From NCBI GenBank assembly GCA_034696485.1, contig JAQIWT010001145.1:1-12175 (forward strand): 12,175 nucleotides of DNA. The letters run 5' to 3'. A program made the position numbers and the translations under genes. Under the pieces are notes generated by a model that was not told the origin of the DNA, did no database searches, and saw only the letters and a list, made by a program, of their open reading frames with translations. Of the stretch, positions 1 through 7,260 are shown piece by piece. Position 1 is the stretch's first letter, and every line of letters begins with the position of its first letter. Source of the DNA: Isohypsibius dastychi (lineage: Eukaryota; Tardigrada; Eutardigrada; Parachela; Isohypsibiidae).

Positions 1-216
1 CCACCCTCCCATTCCCTTCCCTAGATACCCTAGAAACCGGTAACCTTGATCATTCAAGGACAAGCCTCCAGGAAAATCCCTAATTTGACCGAATGGCGCT
101 GTGTGGCAACCCCAAAAAGTCGGGCCTCGCCGGTAATCAAATTTCTAGGGGAATTTGCGCTTGCGAGTCTTAAAAAAGAGACTAATCGGTCAAGAAAATT
201 CGAGGGTATTGTAAGT

Positions 217-241
217 CCCCCCCCCCTGGGGGGGGGGGGGG
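217..241. repeat. C-tract/G-tract hairpin, copy 1
   Basis: Ten C are followed by one T and fourteen G, so each strand can fold into an almost loop-free hairpin, and the G strand could form a quadruplex. Related C-tract/G-tract structures occur near 1242, 3706 and 8831, with single-sided tracts near 1846, 4310, 4601 and 7972. The recurrence suggests a dispersed element or mutational hotspot rather than chance. Confidence 0.7.
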
Positions 242-464
242 TTGAACAAAAACGCAGTTTTTCTTGATAATTTAGAGCCTTATCGCCAGGAGAAGCTGGA
301 AGCTGGGTTGGGACAATCTTCGAACACGAGCTGATTCTCGACATCCAAGCACATGAACAAGAAACCAACCGTCTTAATTAATAATACCAGGCAAAGAAAC
401 CATATGTATGAAGTAAAAACCTGGGGGCGGGCATATCTACACTACGCATACCACCAAAAACTTT

Positions 465-476
465 CGTGACGTCACG
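465..476. promoter_or_regulatory. CRE-like perfect palindrome
   Basis: CGTGACGTCACG is a perfect 12-bp palindrome that contains the full cAMP-response element TGACGTCA bound by CREB/ATF bZIP factors. Just downstream an inverted repeat CACCAC/GTGGTG (494-499 and 511-516) and an AT-rich patch (ATATAATATT, about 534-543) could be promoter parts. No convincing gene follows on either strand, so function is only a possibility. Confidence 0.3.
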
Positions 477-1025
477 CCGCTGGCGTTTAAAGACACCACA
501 CACGTTTTACGTGGTGCAGAGCAGGAGTGAGCAATATAATATTCATTTTTCTTCTTTTGATCTCGTTTCCTTCATATTTTGCCTTCACCCTATTCTACTC
601 CCACTTTTTTAGAAGCATTTTGTAAGATCTCTCGATTGGAGCTGGTTGCGTTCCGTTTTTCTCTTAATCATACTCAGAATAGACGCTGGTACGTTGGTCG
701 ACTTCTCCACTTTCCCAGACCGCTTACTCTTCTTCTATGCTGACGATATCGAGTTTCTTCATCTTGAAATATTGTTTTAAGTGTGTAGTTTTGGTTTAAG
801 ATGTTTTGCAGAGCCAGGTTGGGCTTACTTTTAATCCACGAGATCAAGAAGGACCATCTCCATTGTTGTTGTTTTTTCCCTTGCAATCTTCTTCTTTTCT
901 CCTCTATTGCCCGATTGAAGCCATTTTTATCAAGGAATCACATTATTTTCCAGTTTTTTTCTGGAGACGACCAAGATAGAATAGATCTGAGTGCTGAAAT
1001 AATACAGCATGTGCATAAACTATCA

Positions 1026-1100
1026 ATCAAGGATCAGGCGACCGATCAGGCTCCAAGTCATCAGCCAAAACGCCGTTTTTCCTGATGACTTGAACTGATC
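1026..1100. repeat. Imperfect palindrome, family A copy 1
   Basis: The perfect arms CAAGTCATCAG (1054-1064) and CTGATGACTTG (1082-1092) flank a centre of the form AAAACGCCGTTTTT, so most of the loop can also pair. Imperfect pairing extends outward through repeated GATCAG words. A second palindrome at 10132-10204 has the same architecture: a CAGC-AAAA / TTTTT-GCTGA core around CG-rich bases, with flanking TGATC words. This looks like a MITE-like family or a replication-slippage product. I see no coding capacity. Confidence 0.5.
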
Positions 1101-1241
1101 AGACAGACGATCAGCCCGTCTGTGATTGGTCTGTTCGATCGTTCCCGAGCCCGCTGACTGACGACTTGGCTGATTTCGTTTTATGCATTGAATATAATGA
1201 AGGCAAGCTTTTCGCAACCCAACTGCTGGTTAAAATTTTGT

Positions 1242-1269
1242 CCCCCTCCCCCCACTAAAGGGGGGGGGG
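1242..1269. repeat. C-tract/G-tract hairpin, copy 2
   Basis: C5-T-C6 is followed by a short ACTAAA spacer and a run of ten G. It is preceded by TTTTGT, as are the C tracts at 3706, 7972 and 8838. The shared T-rich left flank supports a common origin for these tracts. Confidence 0.65.
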
Positions 1270-1395
1270 AGTGCGGTGATGAGAAGCTTGATGTTTATCA
1301 GTCATTATTCCTCCACGCAATTTTCAGACTCTCTACATGTTTTTCATATCCCGCTCATTTTCAAAATTGAAAACACAATTTTCGACAGGATGATG

Positions 1396-1410
1396 ACTTC
1401 CGCCGGAAGT
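1396..1410. repeat. ACTTCCGCCGGAAGT near-palindrome, copy 1
   Basis: Two 7-bp arms (ACTTCCG and CGGAAGT) flank a single C. The identical 15-mer returns at 1582-1596. Each arm contains CCGGAAGT or its complement, the classic core of ETS-family transcription factor sites. The pair could be two binding sites or the ends of a roughly 200-bp inserted element. No transposase lies between them. Confidence 0.5.
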
Positions 1411-1581
1411 ATGTTTTGTTTAATGAAAATGTCTGGCGGTCCGGGAGTTACTGGACTTGGAATTCTTCGGCGGTTTTTAGGGATGCAAAGGTCCCGTGTG
1501 AAAGGGTGACGGAGGTGAAACTGAGAAGTTTCAGGGTTCAGCCGTTTTACACAAGACTTGTTCGCACCACAAGCTGATTTA

Positions 1582-1596
1582 ACTTCCGCCGGAAGT
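1582..1596. repeat. ACTTCCGCCGGAAGT near-palindrome, copy 2
   Basis: This is an exact repeat of the 15-mer at 1396-1410, here extended by one matching base on each side. The spacing between copies is 186 bp. The intervening DNA also contains a small hairpin, GAAACT-gaga-AGTTTC, near 1516-1531. Confidence 0.5.
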
Positions 1597-2096
1597 TTCA
1601 CTCCGTGGAAAAAATGTATTCTGAGTCAAAAAAATTCAGCTGATTTATGGAAATACATCGTAAATGTTATTGTATTTGATGTATGCTCTACCGAATATAA
1701 ATTTCCCAGGTCGCATGAGTTGAAAAAGGGGAATTTTCGAAAGTGATGTTCTTTGCTCCAGACAGAAAGGATGTAGTGAGCCAAGACAAGGATGGAATTT
1801 GTACTGTTCCTGACCTTCGTACTCACAGGCTTTCTCATGTGTAGTGGGGGGGGGACAATATATACCATTGGACAGTAGTATTAAAAACCAATTTTTTCAC
1901 TGGGTTTATTCAAAAGTAGGGGCCCGGCTCTTCTGATGAATTTTTACAAAATCTGTTGCCACTTACTTGTAGAGCTTAGAATTCTCTACATAATATGTCG
2001 GCTCACATTCGTGAGGTCAAATCGGAAGTACTCTGAAATAAAATTCAAACACAATTTTCTCTCTGAAGTCTCTCTAGATCCTCACTCCTAGTTTGT

Positions 2097-2116
2097 CACG
2101 TGGTACGTATCACGTG
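2097..2116. promoter_or_regulatory. Paired CACGTG E-boxes
   Basis: Two perfect CACGTG hexamers (2097-2102 and 2111-2116) are spaced 14 bp apart, just upstream of the permease relic. The second continues as ACGTGGTGCAG (2112-2122), an 11-mer also present at 509-519. CACGTG is the canonical target of basic helix-loop-helix factors in both animals and fungi. Any regulatory role is inferred from the motif alone. Confidence 0.3.
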
Positions 2117-2169
2117 GTGCAGTGTGGTGGCTTGATAGCGCAGTGCAACTGCAACAAGCTCCTCAAGAA

Positions 2170-2545
2170 AGGTTCTGGAGAGGTTTATTTATAATTTTGG
2201 CGGAGACGTACAGTGGAACCGAAATGGTGGGTTTCACAGCAGCCGAATCAGCCAGTCCACGCAAGACCCTACCACGAGCAACTCAACAAGTCTTTTGGCG
2301 CATCTGCATCTTCTATATCGTCTCGCTATTTCTCATCACCCTCCTAGTCCCCTACACTCATTCCCGTTTCCCGAACAACGGCAACTTGTCGAGTCAAGAT
2401 GCGGCCGCATAAGCGTTCGTTATCGCTATCACCGATGCTGGTATCCCAATACTCCCTTCCATATTCAACGCTGTCATCCTCTTTTCAGTTCTCTGAGTCG
2501 GCAATTCTGCGGTCTATGTGTCGTCGTTCTCAGGATTCTGTAGAC
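2170..2545 (+). pseudogene. Decayed fungal-type amino acid permease fragment
   Basis: The translation carries hallmarks of the fungal amino acid permease branch (yeast GAP1/AGP type) of the APC superfamily, which imports amino acids across the plasma membrane. In order it shows YSGTEMVG, then AAES and PRKTLPRATQQVFWRI (about 2251-2304), a membrane segment with FYIVSLFLITLLVPY, and DAAA followed by a TAA stop at 2410-2412. The same frame continues after the stop with FVIAI and LPSIFNAVILFSVL, meets a TGA at 2494-2496, then gives VGNSAVY before similarity fades. In family members both stop positions are normally serine (DAAASPF, SVLSVGNSA), so each fits one C-to-A or C-to-G change in a TCA codon. 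A full permease has 12 membrane segments and over 500 residues; only a central piece of about 115 residues survives. Animals have other APC transporters but not this branch, so a transferred fungal gene that has since decayed is the likeliest reading. Contamination or a chimeric assembly is the alternative. Confidence 0.82.
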
Positions 2546-2829
2546 GGCAATTTCTGAGATGCCGATATGTGGCTATAGCGTAGTTTGCGTGGGGCGTAAC
2601 TGAGAACCCTTTGTTAATATCGACAATTTTCAGAGATTGTTACTATTGGAATCTGCTTCGTCGGACACTGATTAACCTGCGAGTCCAAGTTCCTCTGGCG
2701 GCAATACGGGCGTCTAAGACGTTAACCAACTCAAAGTCCATAACCCCACTCTTGACTGAAGTCTGGGGGTATCCCAAAGTTGTAGCACTGATAACCAAAA
2801 CCATGGAATGAATGAAATGCTGGAGTTTT

Positions 2830-3190
2830 CTATCCTTTTTGGTCAAAGCTGATTCCTCTCTGGGCTGGCGAAGGCACTCCTTCCTCATTCAAAAAGTACT
2901 GGCGAGCTGAAGCTAATAGAAATCGATGTTCATACTCTTTGCTTTGTTTCTCGCACCGCGCTTGAAAAATGCTGTCGGAGATACCACCCTTTGTAAAAAA
3001 AAGCTGGTGATGCAAACTCAGCTTGCATTCCGGTGAAGCAATTTGTCGAAGCAGCTGCTATGTCATAAACCGCTGATAAGTTGCACGATCTTTGACTTTG
3101 TCGTATGCGGCTTCTGTTGTTCCCTCATTCAAACATCCGGCGAGACAATACAGCGCGCTGACATGGTTATAGTATTTGATTGAGACATTA
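2830..3190 (-). pseudogene. Unrecognised, interrupted coding-like stretch
   Basis: On the minus strand one frame reads with a protein-like composition from about 3190 to 2830, broken only by a TAG at 3060-3058. Before the stop it gives a stretch containing YYNHVSALYCLAGCLNEG and AAYDKVKDRATYQRF. After it come QLLRQIAS and YEHRFLLASARQYFLNEEG. The DNA behind LAGCLNEG and ARQYFLNEEG is similar (plus-strand 3121-3144 and 2881-2906, 240 bp apart), suggesting an internal duplication, perhaps of a helical repeat. I do not recognise the family. It may be a relic of a real gene, possibly with an intron around the TAG, or a chance open frame. Confidence 0.25.
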
Positions 3191-3310
3191 AGACATGGTG
3201 AAAGCAATGAAATTTTCCAGTTGAGTCACGCTATAGTGACACTCTGATTGCAACGCGAAACCAACCGCAAACAAATAATTTTGCGAACAAATAATTTTAA
3301 AATGTCAAAG

Positions 3311-3652
3311 CTAGCCGCTCTTTCTTTTAGATCCAAGTAAATGCTCCCACATTTGACCGAAAATCCTGGTCACCTCCTTCTGGTAATCACGGTTCAGTAG
3401 CAGGAGAGCGCACTGGAAGAACAATACAATGAAATCAATGCCCTTGAAAATCTGCCGTATTGATGTGTCTGAAAAACAACTACAGCTGCGTTTCACGTAA
3501 AAGGTAAAATCCCAAATGAAATGAAAAAATATCCAAAACCTGGTTTTGGAAATAGAATTTCGGAAAGGCAATCGGATTGAAATTGAGATTACTCGTTGAA
3601 GAGTAGATAACGGTCTGTATTCATGTTTCATTATGACGTCAGAACAGATCAA
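3311..3652 (-). pseudogene. C-terminal fragment of a 7TM receptor (probable)
   Basis: An open stretch of about 113 codons ends in a stop near 3311. It has two hydrophobic segments: one with FWIFFHFIWDFTFYV and one with FIVLFFQCALLLL. The second is followed directly by NRDYQKEVTRIFGQMW. A hydrophobic helix followed by N-x-DY-x-x-EV-x-R-I-F is typical of TM7 running into cytoplasmic helix 8 in rhodopsin-like receptors, although the NPxxY core is absent. The frame is closed upstream by a TGA at 3673-3671, and no first five helices are visible nearby. It is therefore either the last exon of a receptor with unseen upstream exons (an acceptor-like ACAG precedes ACCGTT, near 3610) or an isolated relic. 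The assignment rests on pattern only. Confidence 0.35.
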
Positions 3653-3705
3653 ATGTATCAGAAAAATACATCAGTTTATTTTGATCGATCTGAAATAATT
3701 TTTGT

Positions 3706-3743
3706 CTCCCCCTTCCCCCCCCCCCCCCTCCCCAAGAGGGGGG
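3706..3743. repeat. C-tract/G-tract hairpin, copy 3
   Basis: The order is C5-TT-C14-T-C4, then AAGA, then G6, preceded by TTTTTGTCT. The C side is much longer than the G side, so the hairpin is lopsided compared with the copies at 217 and 8831. Confidence 0.6.
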
Positions 3744-3767
3744 AAACCTATAGAAGCACATCTACTG

Positions 3768-4025
3768 GGCCCTAACCGCCTCTTAAAAAGCATAAAGTAT
3801 GAATGACCAAAGTATAAAGTATAACACGCCAACACCTGGGCACGGGCGTGGATGTATCGGTACGGGCGAATGGGCACGGGTTAATTCGTATGAGTCAACT
3901 TTCTTTCCTCAGTACGGGGCCCTAGTCGCCAATTAAAAAGCAAAACTATAAAGTGTACCAATGTGTAAAGCACAAACCGCCATCTGTACGGCAGGAAGAC
4001 TTTTTTCGGTATGAGGCCCTGACTT
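3768..4025. repeat. Diverged tandem repeat with GGGCCCTA starts
   Basis: Two blocks begin with GGGCCCTAACCGCC (about 3768) and GGGGCCCTAGTCGCC (about 3916). Both are followed by TTAAAAAGCA and by several TATAAAGT words, and each includes a stretch with TACGG or GGGCACGGG. A third, shorter start (GAGGCCCTGAC) occurs near 4015. The period is close to 148 bp for the first pair. The copies are well diverged, so the duplication is old. Confidence 0.45.
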
Positions 4026-4059
4026 CTTTGCTTCTCCCACTTTCTTTTCTTGACCAGGG

Positions 4060-4150
4060 GAAAGTGGTCAAAGTTTTCTAAACTTTTCTTTTTTTTCTAT
4101 TCTATTTTCTGAATTTTTCTAAACTTCCAAATTTTTCTAATTTCTTAAAC
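4060..4150. repeat. T-rich low-complexity tract
   Basis: The words TTTTCTAAACTT and TTTTTCTAA recur several times within a T-rich stretch. It looks like a degenerate minisatellite or simple low-complexity DNA. No gene is seen. Confidence 0.6.
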
Positions 4151-4179
4151 AATAAGAGATCAGAAGGTATTCCGGGAGT

Positions 4180-4218
4180 CAAAATGCCTGGCTGCCTCAG
4201 CGTCAGCCAGGCATTTTG
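4180..4218. repeat. 15-bp perfect stem hairpin
   Basis: CAAAATGCCTGGCTG (4180-4194) and its exact reverse complement (4204-4218) are separated by nine bases. Seven bases further on, a second hairpin GTGTGC-TCG-GCACAC (4225-4239) follows. Imperfectly matching flanks (GGTATTCCGGG before, CGGGATATTT after) may be the remains of terminal repeats of a small element. The stem is short for an animal microRNA precursor. Confidence 0.6.
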
Positions 4219-4239
4219 GACAATGTGTGCTCGGCACAC

Positions 4240-5047
4240 TCTTCACGGGATATTTCAAATCCATAAAATCCCACGAAACAGAGCTTGCTAAATCAACATG
4301 TGAAATTGTGGGGGAGGGGGGTCGTTACCGACTCGCAGCGAGCAGCCTACCAACCAAGAACGTAACATCTTCGGGCTCCCTGATGCTTCTGCACTGATGT
4401 GTTCCCTTTTGATGAGATTTTTTTTTCGTTGATCTCGTTAATCAATTTCAAATTTCATCTCCTAATGCCAAGCCATGAAAGAAAAAAGGTGCACCGAAAA
4501 CGTCACAGGTAACGCCTGTTCTGACATTACCGAAATTTTGACTGCTGACAATGTGGGCAAGTGCCATTTGTGCTAGCGGCTTTTAAGATGCTCTGTACTT
4601 GGGGGGGGGGGGCATTGGGGAAATGGAATAATGAGCTGTTACGATGCAACCTGCGTCCGAAGATGAGATTTATTTGATGGTCATGTTGTCGTCAGTTGGA
4701 TGGCTTGATTAATTCAAACTTGCAAGTGTGTGGACCGTGGTTCGTTCATGCCCAAGAGAACATTACTGGTCTACAAGGTTGCGCTCTTACAGTATTCATC
4801 AATCTCGGGCAAGTGGTGATCTTCCGGAAGCCCCTGATTAGTCTAAGACAAATAACATGGAAGTGAATAAGACCAGGAAGAACTGAGCTTTCGCGTAGAG
4901 TTTGTTCGCTGAAGTGCGTCTCATTCTGGTCAACCAACATAATCTGGATTTCTCTTGTTTTTCCTTCTGCGAAACACAACATGATTTCAAAATGCTTGAA
5001 AAACATTCCTGAAAAACTTCAACACAATTATGTTTATCGTCCAACTG
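4240..5047. other. Gene-free stretch downstream of the receptor
   Basis: No recognisable gene. It contains G5-A-G6 at 4310-4321, a G12 run at 4601-4612 and AT-rich patches. The part nearest 5047 should include the 3' untranslated region of the minus-strand receptor. An AATAAA on the minus strand (TTTATT at about 4669-4674) is a possible but rather distant polyadenylation signal. Confidence 0.5.
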
Positions 5048-6001
5048 CTATTTCATCTTAGCCGCCCGAAAGAACAGTAGACTCGTCAGAGTTTCGAAAT
5101 TGTTGTCCCAAGTGGTAGTAAAACTTACCGGTGATCCGACGTAAGCCACTGCCATAAACATGCCGGTAATCCGCTGAACCATAATAGTCAAATCCTCGTT
5201 ATGTCGCGTAACCAGATTTGGTACATGGCAGATGATAAACCACAGAAAACTGGCAGTCAGCATGCCAGTGACGTTAACCCGGCGCCGAGCACGTGGTCCG
5301 GATCTTGAAACCAACGGCCCAACAGGACGTTGCATGGTAGAACAGCAAATCTTCACGCATGTTGAAATGTAAATAATCGCAGCTGTGACATTTGGAGAGT
5401 TCCATCCCAACGCCACTACTGCTTGTCGTTCTGCTGATCCAGTTGTCATCAGTTTGCAAGTGTAAGATGGTTGATCCACGCTGTAGTGTGCACCAAACCC
5501 GAACAGATAAGCCGATGGGATGCAGAACCCAATCAGAATAGTAACGAAAATCAACAGAAGATTGAACCTAGTGCTTTTCCAGATAGTTTGATGGGATCCG
5601 TAAAACGCCGCTGAAAAGCGACTTAATGAGAGAATCAATTCCGTCCATGACAAGCAATGTGTAGTCGCGGTGAAGAGGTACATCGAAACGATACAGAATG
5701 ATCTATGTTGACTCATTCTCCTCTGGGGATCATGAAGTGCCCAGATATTGCTAAGGGGTATGTGAATTCCGCAGATGAGAAAATACAAAAATGTCAGATG
5801 AGCAATTAGAATCCCACAGCCCTCTCGGAGACGCTTAGTGGAGATAATACCGTAGAAAAGAATGAGACAAAGGACGGCTTTTGGGAAACAAAGAGTTAGG
5901 GTAAGCGATGTGAAGATGATTCGATCTTTATGGAAATCAGACCAGATACTGCTATTCGTCAAGTTTGACATGTTGGTGAAAGTTGGACTGCCGGCATTCA
6001 T
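5048..6001 (-). CDS. Single-exon rhodopsin-like 7TM receptor
   Basis: This 317-residue protein is an apparently intact G protein-coupled receptor without introns, expected at the cell surface. The start ATG at 6001 gives a short extracellular N-terminus with three N-glycosylation sequons (N10, N13, N16). Hydrophobic segments fall at about 28-52, 63-84, 101-124, 146-168, 195-218, 244-264 and 273-294. C103 at the start of TM3 and C182 in the second extracellular loop are placed for the usual disulfide. The end of TM3 has SRF (127-129) in place of DRY. TM6 carries FLWFIICHVPN, a version of the CWxP region. TM7 has SPVSF at 290-294 where NPxxY is expected, and W298-DNNF looks like the entry to helix 8. 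The third intracellular loop is basic (RSGPRARRR). The ligand cannot be read from sequence. The fit is best with lineage-expanded invertebrate orphan receptors. A degraded paralog lies directly upstream at about 6490-7018 in the same orientation, so the pair arose by tandem duplication. Confidence 0.85.
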   Translation of the reverse strand: MNAGSPTFTNMSNLTNSSIWSDFHKDRIIFTSLTLTLCFPKAVLCLILFYGIISTKRLREGCGILIAHLTFLYFLICGIHIPLSNIWALHDPQRRMSQHRSFCIVSMYLFTATTHCLSWTELILSLSRFSAAFYGSHQTIWKSTRFNLLLIFVTILIGFCIPSAYLFGFGAHYSVDQPSYTCKLMTTGSAERQAVVALGWNSPNVTAAIIYISTCVKICCSTMQRPVGPLVSRSGPRARRRVNVTGMLTASFLWFIICHVPNLVTRHNEDLTIMVQRITGMFMAVAYVGSPVSFTTTWDNNFETLTSLLFFRAAKMK

Positions 6002-6030
6002 GGCGAATGGATGCGTTTAGCAGAACTGTT

Positions 6031-6160
6031 CTGGCAGGTGAAACAATCCCACTCAGATGCATCAGAACTGTCGAAGATTGCCCACGAAGTGCGCCGGTTG
6101 TTCCAAGTGATCCGATTGATCAGTGGTTAGCTCTGTTTCAATGGGATAGTTCTGTGTTTT
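6031..6160. repeat. Duplicated receptor upstream flank, copy 1
   Basis: The flank upstream of the intact receptor matches 7085-7230. Shared words include CTGGCAGGTG (6031 and 7085), then GTGCGCC-GTTGTTCCA followed by GTGATCCG or TTGATCCG, then TGGTTAGC and ATGGGATAG or ATGCCATAA. The two copies have small indels. They show that the duplication unit included the 5' flank and perhaps the promoter. Confidence 0.7.
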
Positions 6161-6489
6161 CTCAGACGATCTACCAAAGCAATAGGGCAAATTAAAGAAA
6201 TTCAAACCCAGGACAGAACTATGAGAGATGGTTTTGCACTTGCTAGAGACATGGTTCAATTAAGTGCTAAACCAGTCCGATCTCCGTCGTCGGTCCAACT
6301 GCGATAATGCCGAGACCAAGGAGTGCTCTTTTATGTTGGGGGCACGGTAGCATGATATTCATAGGTATTGCTTAAAGCTAGTAGGACTGCTATTCTGGAG
6401 GTTAGATCCGGAAACGCGTTTCCGCAGCGTTCTGGTTTAATTGCAGTATATCGTAAATTAACCACTCACATTCATCTATATGCGTGCCG

Positions 6490-7018
6490 AGCGTTCAAGC
6501 TATGAAACTGTTATTTACTGGTTCAGTCGAAATCGGAAGCCCACTGCTGGAGCAAACTAATCATTACAATGATCATGCTGTCGTGCGAAGGCCCGAAAAC
6601 AATCTTATCCAGATCATCAATTACATCTCGGAAATCACCGTCGTCATTAAGGTGCTCGCCGGGCTGGTGAAGAGGTTTTTGGATCCACTACATATCTCAG
6701 ACTATGAAAAAGCTGTCGGTACTAGTACTGTTATGGTCATCCTGAGGCAACACACTCTAGTTTAGCCGAAGGCGTGACCACATGCAGCCTAGTTGCCAAG
6801 TTCAATAATTCCCATGATTTTCCGATATCACCGCACGGTTGAGTCCAAGAAGATGACGTTAGAAAACCGTAGGGCGTTCTGACTTTGGCGGAATAATCGC
6901 GGATGAATACGAAGGATGAGCAAGTTGTTTTCCGTAGGCCAGCTGGAGAGAATATCCTGCTTGCTGGCCAGAGACTGAGATCAAATATCAGATACAAATA
7001 GTTGTTAAATTTGACATG
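6490..7018 (-). pseudogene. Degraded paralog of the 7TM receptor
   Basis: Read on the minus strand from about 7018, the DNA matches the start of the intact receptor: AACATGTCAAATTTAACAA corresponds to the codons for NMSNLTN. A later block (about 6860-6915) matches the TM1-TM2 junction: DYSAKVRTPYGFL stands where the intact copy has GIISTKRLREGCGIL. Further on, a block near 6585-6610 (TTCGGGCCTTCGCACGACAGC on the minus strand, less one base) resembles the DNA for FGFGAHYS. The frame is broken by stops and indels from the first 15 codons, so no receptor can be made. Conservation is patchy after TM2 and the 3' end is uncertain. Together with the shared upstream flank, this is a dead tandem duplicate. 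Confidence 0.65.
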
Positions 7019-7084
7019 TTGAAGGGAAAAAAAGCTTTTCGACAGTCATTGCGTCTAAATACGTCTTACCGGACTACAGGTATT

Positions 7085-7230
7085 CTGGCAGGTGGATTGC
7101 CCACACGCAGTTGCGTTTCAAATCCTAATTGTCAGGGATTGTCCAGGATGTGCGCCAGTTGTTCCAGTTGATCCGGTTGGTCGCGTTGATTGATGGTTAG
7201 CCTCGGTTACTATGCCATAATTGCTCTTCC
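7085..7230. repeat. Duplicated receptor upstream flank, copy 2
   Basis: Counterpart of 6031-6160, lying upstream of the degraded receptor copy. The best-conserved part runs from about 7150 to 7227. It keeps the same order of matching words as copy 1, with small insertions. Confidence 0.7.
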
Positions 7231-7260
7231 CAGTCAAACCTTCAATTAGAGCAGTAGAGG

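Larger units (their letters stand above)
1..2165. other. Gene-free stretch with palindromic repeats
   Basis: I see no convincing gene on either strand here. The open frames are short, lack recognisable domains, and several run through C or G homopolymers that would give meaningless proline or glycine strings. The region holds two C-tract/G-tract hairpins (near 217-241 and 1242-1269), a G9 tract at 1846-1854, a large imperfect palindrome near 1026-1100, two copies of a GGAAGT-containing palindrome, a perfect CRE-like palindrome and paired E-boxes, listed separately. The 5' part of the permease relic may begin just before 2170 but is not recognisable there. Confidence 0.6.

Noticed and set aside
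801-1085. Plus-strand open frame with a hydrophobic start
   Set aside because: The composition is T-rich low complexity and the frame runs into the palindrome near 1054; no domain is visible.
2830-3190. Cullin-like N-terminal region
   Set aside because: A few residues (YEHRFLLASARQYF) recall cullin helices, but the spacing and remaining motifs do not fit, so no family was assigned.
3469-3539. Possible GT-AG intron inside the receptor-tail frame
   Set aside because: Removing its 71 nt would shift the frame out of the segment with the helix 8-like motif, so reading through is better.
4180-4218. MicroRNA precursor
   Set aside because: The stem is only 15 bp with limited outer pairing, shorter than a normal animal precursor.
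6484-6765. Plus-strand open frame of about 93 codons
   Set aside because: It begins with GTG, resembles no family, and lies opposite the degraded receptor copy, which explains the DNA better.
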